This document shows, in pieces, positions 34,323 through 46,900 of a stretch of DNA of 64,000 nt (its first letter is position 1; each line of letters begins with the position of its first letter). The position numbers were made by a program, and so were the translations under genes. The notes below the pieces were generated by a model. That model did not search any database and was not told the DNA's origin. It saw only the letters and a program-made list of their open reading frames with translations. Origin of the DNA: Megalobrama amblycephala (lineage: Eukaryota > Chordata > Actinopteri > Cypriniformes > Xenocyprididae); contig NC_063061.1 in assembly GCF_018812025.1 (NCBI RefSeq), positions 38,918,544 to 38,982,543 of the forward strand, written 5' to 3'.

Positions 34323-35177
34323 TTCAATCAGTTTACTAAAGAAAGTTCTCCACATATATAGCAAATGAGTAGAAGACTTAAATTATGGAGGCTTACCTAG
34401 GTTAGTTCTGAAGTGACACCAAGGAACAGGACAACAACTTGAAAAACACCAAAAAGTTGCACCGCTCACCTGAAAGACATGGTAAATTAAGTTGGTTAAC
34501 TGCCGGAAACTCAAAAAGGAAATGTTGCATAAAACACTATTACCAAGTATTTGAGAAGGACACCTGCTTCATCTCTCCCAGTTTTTGGTGTCAGTGTTCT
34601 CTGGTCAAATCGTGGTCTCATTCAGGTCAAAGAAAAGTGGAGTGTAGCTACATGGGAACTCTGGAATAAGTCAGCTGTAAATATAAAATGAAAGGTTTGG
34701 GTGAGATGCAGGGAAAATAAGAAAAAAAAAATAATGGGACTACAGAATTAGTGTAGATGTTATTTGTTTACTTTAAAAATTAGGTGTCTGGTCTGCCTGC
34801 CTTGATCTCCTTAGAATATCATTATCTTTACCTCAAAAATGTACTTCAAGTTTTCAGTTCATATACTATTACACTGGAACCTAAATATAACATAGTACAA
34901 ATTTGTAATCCCACACCTTCAACTTATTAGGAACATTTTAGGCCTATTTTTCGACTCTAAGACCTCATTCGATTTACAGTAGTTATACGTCGTTTAATCA
35001 TTCCAAGATGCCTAGCAGGCCACATTCTCCAGTCTTGACCTTTGATCTTTAGGTCACTTAGAGTGGAATTCTCCAGCTGGATTTGGTTCATAGTATTTTA
35101 TTAGCATCCTATTAAATGCAATAACTACCACAAGTCACACAACAAACAAACAAACGGATTTAGATGGTCAATAACTC

Positions 35178-35484
35178 AGAATAAAACCTCGCTATAGGCC
35201 TCGCCAATCACGCAATAGAACAAAGCCAATCCGGGCAGTAACTAAAAACAACGTTTTAAGCTAATTTTTTGCTACCAAATAAACAAACCGGCGATGAATT
35301 AAACAACCCGACTCCATTAGTCAAAGCAAAGCCTCACCATAGGCCACGTCCAACCCTAATTCGACATTTGCTCAATAGAACAAAGCAAATCTGGTGCCTT
35401 ACTAAAAACAAATCGTTTTAAGATAATCTTTGGCAACCAAACTAACAAGCAGATTACGGCGATGAAGTAAACAACCTGACTCTA
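35178..35484. repeat. Two-copy tandem repeat, about 150 bp
   Basis: 35178-35313 and 35329-35484 share an ordered series of words (CAATAGAACAAAGC, then ACTAAAAACAA, then GGCGATGAA, then AACAACC.GACTC). The copies are clearly diverged. Confidence 0.7.
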
Positions 35485-38400
35485 GGGACAGACTTAACAC
35501 AAGTGTAGTGGATCTTGACGATATTACAGTTATTTAATCAATTTATGGGTGAAATATATGAATATAATAAATCATAAAGCCTTATGATTAATTATGATAC
35601 ATATATCGACCCAAGAGGGAATTATGCACATATATGTGGATCAATTACAACAAATTTTAATCAATTACGTATATGATCAGTTCTAGCTTAATAGTTGTTT
35701 AGAGAAACTATCCAAGTTTATCCAGCAAACTTAGTTTTCACAGACTATTATAAAAGGAAGGTTATTCTCTGGCCATGAAAATAAACCTCCTGTTACAGCA
35801 TCAAAGTGTAAAGCAATGGTGCTGGATCGAAAAAAAAAAACGTTCAAGTGACCTGGGTTTTATGAATGAGCAGCAGAACAATCGAGCATGAATATAATGC
35901 ATTTAATATACGAAATTGATAATACAAAGGTTATACGGCTAAAAATACACAGAGAATATACATATATACAGAAGCGAAAGTAAAGGCAGGAAAAGAGAGA
36001 AGACAAGTAGCAAAACTTACTAACAGTCCTTGAGAGCCAGCAGAGAAATCAGTTTCATTAAATCGTATTACATGTATCGCACCACTAATGACAGAGAAAC
36101 GGTCCGTGCATTAGTTTGCGCAGAGTTTCAAAAGATACAGGTGATGATTCAGTGCTTCTGCAGTTTCGTTGGCTTCTTCCGTTTCTGCGGGAAGATTTGA
36201 ACTGAGGACTTGAAAGTTTGTTTTGCTGGAGATGGTGGTCCCGATGCAGAATAGCGCGTGATGGAAGCGCGGTCGCCTGAGACGTCCGCACGAGAGGGCG
36301 ATGAATGATTCAAGGACAACCGAGAGACAAAGCACAACTGTTTGTGCTTATCTTTTATGGACAAACAAGCCAACACGGCTCCTTGGTTGAAACAACCAAT
36401 GGTAAGGGTGCAATGTTTGGCGGGCAAAACTTTCTTTGTCTCGTCTTGCAGCTCGATTTGCATAATTTATGATGTGTTAGATCAGGGTACATTTTTCTTC
36501 ACAGTACCATTAAATATAGAACAATGCATTTTACAGTTATGTGACATACATTGTCGAATGAGGCGTAAGGAGAGCTCTGGTTACTTTCTGACAGAGTAAC
36601 AAAAGTGCCAAAGTGTCCGTTTTTCCTGGACCGGCCGGAGCCGATTTAGTGATTTACATGTATAGTTCAGGAGGCTAAAAGCAGCTGTTCCAATCATCCA
36701 AGTAGTATGTGCTCTCCTGTCACCTCCACTAACCATTCATAGTCTTTCCCTTTTGCCAGGTAAATTGGGATGAGAGACTGTTACTAATTATCCAGTAATC
36801 ATTAATTCTGAATTAGCCATTACCCGTTTCATTAGAGCAATCCATCCGTTCAATAAATTCCTGTTTGGGTTTGACGATAAAACTCTCTGAGTCTGGTATT
36901 CAGTTACATTACAATACAAATTACAACAAAAATTAGAAAGGGCCATAAAATTAGAGTCTATGGGGACATGGCCATAAATCATATTACAAATGAAAGGTGT
37001 ATAAATGCAAGAGACAAACCATAAAAACAAACAGGAAAAGTTAAGGCTGAAATGGAAAAACAACAAAAAACAAAAGGGACAGTCAAACAAAAATGTGCAT
37101 AAAGAAACCAATGCATAAATGTAAATGGACATTAAGACAGACACAAACAAGTCTTGAAGGGGAACAAGAGGTGAAGGCATAAAAACAAAAGCAGCAAAAA
37201 GACAAATTAATTTCATGAGTATGGTGTTAAAGCAAATTACTTATACAGCATTTAAGTACAAATAAAAATGGCATTAAGGTCGTCAAGATTTGCAGTTGTC
37301 AAAACAACAGAAGAGGATAACATGATAATGCAAAAGACAGTTTTTATAAGCAGTTCAAGACAGCTGAGATACAAGCAGGTGAGTGGGTAATTCATATAAT
37401 AACATACTTAACTGAAGGAGCAAGAGTCTTTATGTTTTGCAGGTTCTGGCTGGCGTGACTGAAGGACAGGCTGACAACAGGCATAACACAGGTAAGAATC
37501 CAAGGTGAGTAGATGGGCAAGTCCTTCTGTGTGAAACAACGTAGGTAAGCAGTTCTTGGGCAAAGAATATATAACAGTCCCAGTGGTGATGAGACCAGAC
37601 AATGAAGGAGTGTTTGGCACTTGCTTAAATAGGGAAACTGATGAGGTTGATGGCAAACAGGTGTGAAGATTGAGTTGAGTGTGCAGGTGATGGGCAGGGA
37701 GGATTATGGGAAATGTAGTGTGTTGTGGTGACAGGCATGGTGAATGGACATTGTGACAGTAGTGACTTCATTGCAGAGAAGGAATGTAGCACACTTGTAC
37801 AAGTACATGCTCCCTCTGTTACATCTGAACAACTGTACTGAGATAGAGGGTGCTGTTCCAGTGGCTGTCCTGAAAGCCAGTGTCAAAGCTTTTAAATTTA
37901 ATCACTGAGCCAGTGGAATAGGAACAAGAGGTGACAGGTTGAGTTGTTACTTTAGCTGATTGAGCGTGATCACATCTGTTTTCCAATGTCTCAGTTACAC
38001 TGGCTGGAAGGCCAGTCAAAAAAACAAACAAAAAAAAAGCAAGCAAACAAACCATTAACTGCTTGTTAAGATTGGTTTAATAGATAAACACACAAGTGAT
38101 CAACCTTCCCTCAAACTTAGTGTGCGTGTTGTAAAATACATCTTTGCTGCCAAATTTTGGGTAACTCCTCTGATATCTGAGCTTGTGGTTTTGGATATGC
38201 ACCTGCAGGCGATTGAATCTACACCGTTCTTCTCCTCACCACGTAATATCCCTGACATGGGTTGATAAGAGGCTGCATTGCAGAATAGCCATATTCTCCA
38301 AAGGTGTTGAGTAACATGGCTCAACCCAATAAAGAGATAAATAGGAACAAATGGATACCTGGAGTCAATTTCAAAAGGTTTACCAAAAACTCCACATTCC

Positions 38401-39836
38401 CAAAGCTCAAAAAGCAAATGAGGGCAGAAGAGCTTAATTCTGGAGGCTTATAGATGAGTGCTGAAGTTGTAAATGACTACAAGTGAGGCCATCAAAGAAC
38501 AGGACAAAAGCAATACGTCCAACTGGTCAAAGAAGCTGACCAACGTGGTACATGTGAAGTTGATGACATTCAAGGAGATGTTGCGTAGAATATATTTACA
38601 GGTATTTTAGAAGGAAACCTGTTCAATCTCCCTTCCCAGTTTATGGTGAGGGGCTGCGAGAAACTGAACTTCTACTAGGGGTCAGTTTGTCCTGTGGTCA
38701 AATCCTGCAGTCTTGGTCTGTGTAGTTGTCCTTGTTCGGAGAGCTAACTTGTGAAGACCCCAGAGTCTACCAGCACATCACAACAGACTAGACTAGACCA
38801 CATAAAAGACTTCAAACAAGTAAATAAAGTAAAAAAAAAAAAAAAAAAAGTATAAATGCAGCTAATATAAAGTGTCAACACTGCAACCAAAAACTACAAC
38901 AAGGAAACTATCTTGCATCAGTGTAGACAGACAGTGGTTCAAACAATAGAGACATCTGGAAAAAGGAGTAAATACAAAAGGTGCATAAAGCCAGAAGTAG
39001 CCAAGTTAACAACACTAATAAAGTTATACACTGAAGTTATACAAGTTATACATTAATAATTTGCTTCAAAAGGACACATGTACAAGATCGAGGGTCATAA
39101 ATGAAAGAGACAGTGACAAATGAGAGGAGCAAAAAAGCATCAGTATAAGAATCAAATAGATATGGCAAAGACATAAAAAGGAACAAAATGAAAGACATAA
39201 GAGCAAAAGTCATTAAATGAAAGCATAAATTCACAAAAGCTTACATACAAATGATCATATAGGTCTTATATAGAGCAAAAGCATAAATACAACAAGGAAT
39301 TCATAGAGGAATAAAGAAATGTTGAAATATAAAGAGGCATTAAAAAGCCTATAAAAATGTACATAAATACAAAGAAGCACAAAAGGCTTAAATGCAAAGT
39401 GTCACAAAAGAAAAAGCACTCTAGTATATAATGGACAAAGCTGCTTTGAAATGATTGTGAAAAACGATGTTCCAATAAATTTGACTGACAAATACAAATG
39501 GGGTAAAAGGCATGAATAAGCAATATGAAGTAAAATAAATAGAGCTATGAGAGTATTAAAACAACATGAATAAACGCAAAAGGGGAATATAACTAATGTA
39601 ATGTTGTCACTAGGCTCCCCCCGTTAAGCCTTCACAGCAATCTCACTCACCTGAATCACCTGCACCCATTTCCAACCAGTCCCTGCTATCAGCTCAGTGT
39701 GTACAAAAAGATAAATAAAAATCATGTTTATAGACGACCCTATTCTACTCACCTCACCAAGATCCTTGTGATAATCTGTGATTCTCCCTGTGCGCTTCAA
39801 AGATCTCATGAATCCTTTCTGACAATCCCTGTGTAA

Positions 39837-40376
39837 GACATCAGGAACATCAGGAAAATCAGGCCCTTTCTAACAGAACATGCAACACAACTTCTGGTCC
39901 AGGCCCTGGTCATTTCTAGGCTTGATTACTGCAATGCTCTTCTGGCTGGACTGCCATCATGCACAATCAAGCCTCTACAAATGATTCAGAACGCAGCAGC
40001 ACGTCTCGTCTTCAACGAGCCCAAAAGAGCCCACGTCACGCCTCTCTTCATCTCTCTTCACTGGCTACCACTTGCTGCTTGCATCAAATTCAAGGCGCTG
40101 ACGCTTGCTTACAGATCCACCACAGGCTCAGCACCCTCCTACTTCCACTCACTCTTACGAGTCTACACTCCTACCAGAAACCTGCGCTCATTAAAGGAGC
40201 GAAGGCTTGTGGTACCATCACAGAGAGGCACAAAATCACTTTCCAGAACGTTCTCGTTCACTGTTCCTTGCTGGTGGAACGACCTTCCTGCCTCCATCCG
40301 GAATGCGGAATCCCTGGCAATATTCAAAAGACAGCTGAAAACCCATCTCTTTCGTGAGCACTTAACCTCATCTTAA
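39837..40376 (+). pseudogene. L2-type reverse transcriptase, C-terminal fragment
   Basis: The open frame encodes SRLDYCNALLAGLP, then IQNAAARLVFNEPKRAHVTP, then LHWLPLAACIKFKALTLAYR and WNDLPASIRNAESLAIFKRQ. These are the conserved thumb and post-thumb motifs of CR1/L2-clade LINE proteins. About 179 codons are open up to a TAA in the poly-A junction. The catalytic YXDD core and the endonuclease lie upstream in a full element and are missing here. An in-frame stop precedes 39837, so this is a dead 5'-truncated copy with an unusually well kept 3' end. Confidence 0.88.
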
Positions 40377-40590
40377 AAAAAAAAAAAAAAAAAAAAACTT
40401 CTTATTCCTATCCTTTCACTTCCTCTAATCCCTCTCTATTGTATTTTAGGATAATCTGAGCACTGCCTATAACTTGTATTATGAGCACTTCTTGTCTATT
40501 TGCCTCGTCATGACGACTCGCTTGTTGTATTCCTCACTTGTAAGTCGCTTTGGATAAAAGCGTCTGCCAAATGAATAAATGTAAATGTAA
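39837..40590 (+). mobile_element. 5'-truncated L2-type LINE, 3' end
   Basis: The last part of a non-LTR retrotransposon. It contains the end of the reverse transcriptase frame (39837-40376), a poly-A run, and a 3' tail ending in AAGTCGCTTTGGATAAAAGC followed by short ATGTAA repeats. The tail is shared with the SINE at 28500-28625. Confidence 0.88.
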
Positions 40591-41226
40591 ATGTAAGACT
40601 TCCTTGGAAATCTCTTGTGTCCGTCTACCAACCTGGAATACTCACTTGTAATGGACAATGATGTGTATGCTCCACTGCTCTGTTTCCAACACCATCTCTA
40701 ACCTGATAAATAACAAGAGATTAAAGTTGTTCAAAGATCCATCTCCTGCAAACTAAATAGTCTGCATTACTTGTAATATCTGTGTCCACTTCACAAACCA
40801 GTCAAATCTGCTGTAATTCACTAACAAAACCTGTCTTTGAGTCAGGTATCCCTGGACAGTAACAAATGATGACTAACAAAATTTAACACTTTAACACTAA
40901 TTTTTACACTGCAGAAATGTGGAGACCCTTTGTAAACACTAGAACAGCTTCAATGGTAATTAAATAAAACATGATTTCACTGATCGCCAGTGTTTATCAG
41001 CAGGTTTGGGCCCATCTGATATCTGTGCCTCTGGTTGTGGATATGCACCTGCAGGTGACTGACTCTACCCTGTTCTAAGTAATATTAAAAATGATTGAGT
41101 CCTTCAATAAGACACAATATTAACATTAACATGAAAGACTACTGGTGTTGGTGGATCCAAATGGTCAATATTAATATTCATGCATTTTATTAATATTTAT
41201 GTTAATCATTTATGGCTTATTATTAG

Positions 41227-42302
41227 GGTTTCAAAGGGGCGGAAAGTTTCCGGTAAATTTCCACGGGAACTTAACCGGGGAATTTTGGAAATATTCCAAT
41301 TTGGAAACTTAACAAGAATTTACGGGAATTTATGGGAATTATTTATGGGAATTAATTGGATATTTTGGGAAATGTATATAAATGTATAATATTTATATTA
41401 TATAAAATGTATCATATACAAACATAAATATAAACATTTTATTTGGTCATAACATGAAATTTCTTTTTCGCATTCAATTAATCCTAATTTAGTAAATATG
41501 TAAAATAAATATTTTTATTGCAGCAGTTGTTATGTGTTATTTATTTCAGTGTCACATGATCCTTCAGAAATCAGTCTAATATGCTGATTTGATACTCAGT
41601 TACTGTCAATGTTGGAAACAGTTGCGCTGCTTAATATTTTTTGGGACCTTTAATACTTTTTTTTTTTTTTTTTAGGATTCATTGATGAATAAAAAGTTAA
41701 AAAGAACAGCATTTTCACAAAATTTTGACTGGTAGTGTATATTGTTACAAAATATTTCTATTTTAAATAAATGCTGTTCTTTACATTTTTATTCATCAAA
41801 GAATCCTGAAAAAAGTATCACAGGTTATAAAAAATATTAAGCAGCGCAACTGTTTCCAACATTGATAACTGAGCATCAAATCATCATATCAGAATGATTT
41901 CTGAAGGATCATGTGACACTGAAGACTGGAGAAATGATGCTGAAAATTCAGCTTTGCATCACAGAAATAAATTATATTTTAATGTACATTAAAATAGAAA
42001 ACCATTATTTTAAATTGTAGTTATATTTCACAATATTACTGTTTTTTTCTGTATTTTTAATAGCCCTGCAGTAAGTGTCAGGTTAAAAATTCAACTGAAA
42101 TTGCATGAAATCTGGTTGTTTTAACTAAAATTATGCTGCAAGATGTTTTTTTCAACTACAGTTAAGTACCCTGTTATAGGCTAACCTGCAATTTTGCAAA
42201 TTCCCTGTTTATTTCCATTAATTCCCGTTAATTCCCATATATTCCTGTTAATTCCCATGGAAAGTTTCCAGCTTTGAAAATTCCCAGAATTTTGCAACCC
42301 TA
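41227..42302. mobile_element. DNA element with GGGAATT-rich inverted ends
   Basis: The left end (AGGGTTTCAAAGGGGCGGAA onward) and right end (to ATTTTGCAACCCT) are imperfect inverted repeats. They are filled with TTCCCATTAATTCCC-type words and their complements over about 150 bp on each side. No transposase is present. Confidence 0.6.
41540..41935. mobile_element. Nested palindromic MITE
   Basis: Two long arms are reverse complements: the words GTGTCACATGATCCTTCAGA (41550) and TCTGAAGGATCATGTGACAC (41901) mark the outer ends, and GTTGCGCTGC pairs with GCAGCGCAAC further in. The element belongs to a family common in fish. It lies inside the element at 41227-42302. Confidence 0.8.
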
Positions 42303-43100
42303 CTTTATGATTTATCAAATTTACTTTTGATTTCATATATTCATGTACTCCTACTTTATATATAAATTCTCATCATATTTTCAAGTATTTACACCCTTAT
42401 GGTCATTATTCTTTGATACTTAAGAGTATGTATGCTTGTTATGTTCAATTGTTCTTCAAAGAGTTCCAGTGTGACAGGTCAGGTCGACACGATTGCGGTC
42501 AGATATTGGACGCCTGCCAAGTACTGCAGAAGTGATGTTTTCAGAATCAGCTGCTCATTTTGAATCTGATCAAAACATGTCTGTTATTAATTCTGCTGAC
42601 ATTTGATAGTGTAAGATTTGCAAAATTTTCTAAGGGGGGGTCAAAACAAGCCTTATATCTATTTTTGGCATATGACCAGTTAAGATATAATGGGTAAAAC
42701 CATTTAAGCTTTTAGAACAAAAATATAAGTTTGAGTGGGTTGGGAATTTCCCTATATACCCAGATTTATAATATGGACTGAGTTGTTGATAGTTTAGTGT
42801 TTTTTTCCTTCCTTGGCTCTCCTTGGCTTCTGTTTCTGCAAATGTCTTAATTATTCTTTTTGATGTTATTTTACCTTTTGGTTTTATTAAATATTTTCAT
42901 TATCGATTAAAGCTTGCGTGTGAGTCTAAATTTAATTGTAATTTTTAATTGAAAATTATTTTTTCTTCGTCATCTACTGCCTGGATCCCTTTTCCCAAGT
43001 TTCTGCATCAACTACCAATTTCATTGTGGAAGAAGCAACCCAAAGGTGCCAGAATACCGTGTTTGGAGGAGCAAGGCTGAATGTCCAGAGGACAGAAACC
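42303..43100. other. Intergenic before klhl8, nothing recognised
   Basis: AT-rich in the left part. The right part (42900-43100) is more mixed but shows no supported exon. Confidence 0.45.
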
Positions 43101-43115
43101 ATGCTCGGCTGTGTT

Positions 43116-43260
43116 TTTGATTCTGTCACGTGACAGAATCAAAGCAGCGTCTCCTTTGGACTACGATTCCCAGCGTTCATAGCGCATCAGAACACGGAAG
43201 CGCCGCTGTGGTTGATCGTGAAAGAGCTGCTGCTGTTGAAAATGTGGTAAAACATCTACA
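43116..43260 (+). promoter_or_regulatory. Probable klhl8 core promoter and first non-coding exon
   Basis: The block rises in GC and CpG content against AT-rich flanks. It contains a 28-base perfect palindrome (43116-43143) centred on GTCACGTGAC, and an ACTACGATTCCCAGCGTTC motif (43161-43179) that fits the ZNF143/THAP11 consensus ACTACAATTCCCAGCATGC. A CGGAAG ETS-type site follows at about 43195. A 5' untranslated exon may end near 43244 (ATGTG followed by GTAAAA). No TATA box is apparent. The position about 650 bases before the coding exon and the motif mix fit a housekeeping-type promoter. Confidence 0.55.
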
Positions 43261-43765
43261 AAAACATTACAATTTACACATCTAATCTAAATTTCTTTTT
43301 TTTTAATGTCGACCCGTCTCATCTCTGTCATTTCCTGTACTTGAGTCCGTCTCGTTTGTTTTGTTGACATGTTAGCTCGTGCTGTCGCGTTAGGGTTTAT
43401 TATTGTACAGAAAACAAACACTTAAAATGAATAACTTGGGTCTTTAATACGGAATATTCACTGATATTACTCATACAATAAAAACTGCGTAAAATGGCTT
43501 ATTGATTGACAACACGCAGTGTCTTTGACGATGAGCTCGTTAAATATGTATATCTGTTTATAGTGTTATTTCTTGAAGGGATAAAGTGTAATTGTCATAT
43601 CTGATCAAATCCCAGCTTTCAAAAGGCAGCATTAATTCTTTATTGTGCTTAAACGTTTCTAACAGTAATTTTCATGAGCAGTGATCGTCATCTGAAAATG
43701 TTTATGATCTTTTTGAGTGTTTCTCAGTATAAAGAATAACTGCTCTGTGACTGGGGAATAAAAAT

Positions 43766-43766
43766 G

Positions 43767-43820
<54 letters not shown>
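43766..43820. repeat. (GT)n microsatellite
   Basis: About 27 GT units, 70 bases upstream of the first coding exon of klhl8. Confidence 0.97.
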
Positions 43821-43822
<2 letters not shown>

Positions 43823-43910
43823 ACAAAGACTCCATTATGAAGAGTTCTGCCCATTCACAGACAGTAAACGCATGTCTGTATGTACAGGTGTTGGCGTGTG
43901 TGAGAAAGAC

Positions 43911-46900
43911 ATGGTGCCTGAACATGGGAAGCAGCAGAAACGCTCGTCGCAGCCGTCTAATCCTGAGGGCGACGTGGACGGATCGTTCGTGTTTGAAGCC
44001 CAAGAGGCCTGGAAGGACTTCCACAACTCGCTCCGACAGTTTTACGAGAACGGAGAACTGTGTGACGTCACTCTGAAGGTGTCTGAACAGCGCTGTGCTC
44101 CGTGTCTGCAGTGATGTCAGAATGATCTCATCCTAAATTTCTCTCTTTTCTTTTTCACTGAAGGTTGGAAACAGACTCATACCATGTCACAAGCTAGTTC
44201 TGGCCTGCGTCGTTCCTTATTTCCGTGCCATGTTCCTCTCAGACATGGCCGAGGCCAAACAGGACCTGATTGAGATACGCGATTTCGACGCTGACGCCAT
44301 CCAGGACCTGGTGGGTTTCGCCTACTCCTCTCGACTGACTCTGACGGTGGATAACGTCCAGCCGTTGCTGTACGCGGCGTGTATCCTGCAGGTGGAGCTG
44401 ATCGCCCGTGCCTGCTGCGAGTACATGAAGGCTCATTTCCACCCCTCCAACTGTCTGGCCGTCCGCACGTTCGCGGAGAGTCACAACAGGGTGGACCTGA
44501 TGGACATGGCCGACCGTTACGCCTGTGAGCATTTCAGCGAAGTGGTGGAGTGTGAGGACTTCATCTGCGTTTCACCACAGCACCTGAAAACCCTGCTGGC
44601 CTCCAGTGACCTCAACATTCAGTCTGAGTCTCAAGTGTACAACGCTGCAGTCAAATGGCTGAAAGCAAATCTGAAACACCACGACGTCTGGCTGGATCAG
44701 ATCATGTCTCAGGTTAGCCGCTCAGAGCTGTGATAGATTTAGTTGGTTGGTTGGTTGGGGATAGACTTGTGACGATAATGCGATATATCGCGATAATGAA
44801 TATGCATGATATTATTATCGTGGGCATTTCAAAATACCGTAAATAATAATTTATTACCAATTATTAAAATTTTTATAATGCATTTAAGAATACTTTCCCC
44901 ATCAACCGTATAAAATGCACACACCGCTGTATTCTGTAAACAAGCCCAGCATGCACGAGAAGCACATGGCGGAAAGGAGACGCGCTGAATGAAAGTGCAC
45001 GATCACTCTCTGACAGCAGAGGGCGCTGATGGAACAGCAGAAATGCAGCGGTTACCCCGGAAACCCCGCAAACAAAGCAGCTGCGCTAGTGAAGTTTTTA
45101 AAATGCCTCAAACAGCCATTCATTTTTTTGTAATCTCAGTGTTGTTCATCACAGCACCAAATACTTAAAGACTTAATAGGCTATTTATTTTAAAACTTAA
45201 ACATTTTTATATTTTAATCTGAACTACAACATGCCCTAATGATTAGAAATGTTCTGATTATTTGTTATTGTTCAGTAAAACTTTGAGACATACGGCTTCA
45301 TTAGTTAACATGTTAATTTATTATTACCAAACTGACCATGAAAAATACTTATAAAGCATTAATTATTCTTAGTTAATGTTAATTTCTTAGTTACTGTTTA
45401 ATAACATTACTAAAATCAAAAGAACTTATTTAATGGACCTGAGATAAAACTAACAATGATCAGTTGTATTTCTTAACACTAACAAAAAATAATACTTTCT
45501 GTAACAAATGTAGCTGTTGCTCAATCTTAGTTAATGCATTAATGAGATCTTATTGTAAAGTGTTTCCTGTTGTTCTTTATAGCCTAATTCTTTTGCACTT
45601 TAATCTGTTTGAAAATTTTACTTTATATATTTTTTGTGTATTGAATTATTGTATTTAAACATTTGTTATAAGAAAAAGAGTTCTTCAACCTGTTATACCA
45701 TGACAAATTTTTTTTTTTTTTTTTTGCAGCTTATTTCAATATCGTGATAATACCGTACATCGTGATAAAAGCTTCAGTGATTAATCGCAATATGAAAATT
45801 TGATACCGTCACATGCCTAGTTAGGTTAGGGATCATGTTTTACAAGGTCTTTTCAATAAATAAGGTAACTTGATCTCTAACGTGAGGACGTTTACCTGCT
45901 GAAGGTCCTGCTTCCATGCAAAACCACCAGATCCCAAAAACACATTGGCCATGAAGTCCAACAAAAGTGCCAGTACGGCTGGATCCGTGGAAACATGCCG
46001 TGTGATCCGGTTACCTTGTGTCGTATTTCAGAAACTGATTTGTTCTTAGCCTGATGGAAGCGTTCTGATGGGCTTTTCTCTCACAGGTGCGTCTTCCTCT
46101 GCTGCCGGTGGACTTCCTCACAGCCACTGTTGCCAAAGAGGAAATAATCAAGGCCAATCTGAACTGCAGAGATCTTTTGGATGAGGCTCGCAACTATCAT
46201 TTGCACCTTAGTAACAAGAGCGTTCCTGACTTTGAGTATTCTGTCCGCACGACACCCCGCAAACACACCGCTGGTCAGGACATTCAGCCCTTTTCACACT
46301 TGTGCAGTTACTCTTTTCTGTCTTTTAACATTTTAACCTCCCAGATCCTGCTGTACGCATTCTTTAACTGAGACTTTTCCGCTTGAACTTTGACAGGTGT
46401 GTTGTTCTGTGTTGGGGGACGGGGCGGTTCCGGTGACCCGTTCCGCAGTATCGAGTGTTACTCCATCAGTAAAAACAGCTGGTTCTTCGGGCCTGAAATG
46501 AACAGCAGACGGAGACACGTGGGAGTGATCTCAGTGACGGGTGAGAAAGAGAGATGAGAAGCAGTGATTTAAAAACTTTGAAAATGACTCAAAGATGAAA
46601 ATATTCTATTTATTGTTAAGAGACACTTTCACTTAAAATGTCCTTTTTCAGGTTGCCTTTAGATTTGAAGGTTTAGACATCAGCGTAGAGGCAATATGAA
46701 CTAGGGCTGTGCAATTGCAATATCTTAATCGTTATTGAGTATGTTGCAAACGCATCAGCGTAACAGTGAAAATGGCATGCTTCGCAGCATGTACAGCAGA
46801 GGTCCTAGTACTGAGCCTTGTGGTTCTCCACACTGAACTTGTGATCAACTGCTTACAACAAATGACACAAACCTATGAAGAAAACTCCACATTCATCCAT

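Larger units (their letters stand above)
31215..39800. other. A-rich, gene-free tract with diverged long duplications
   Basis: The plus strand is rich in A over more than 8 kb, with short words such as CATAAATACAAA recurring irregularly. No exon is supported; open frames here are short, Phe/Leu-rich and on the T-rich strand. Blocks at 32940-33180 and 34110-34660 have diverged counterparts at 37235-38000 and 38100-38720, pointing to an old multi-kilobase duplication. 35485-36650 differs in composition and may be a separate insertion. Confidence 0.6.

Noticed and set aside
36085..36463. Overlapping minus-strand frames at 36.1-36.5 kb
   Set aside because: Three frames are open at once in a more GC-rich patch and none shows a recognisable domain. 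Possibly the inside of an old LTR element.
43764..44114. Longer N-terminus for klhl8 through the GT repeat
   Set aside because: The upstream frame is only a translated microsatellite (Cys-Val repeats). The family start fits the ATG at 43911 after an acceptor at 43887.
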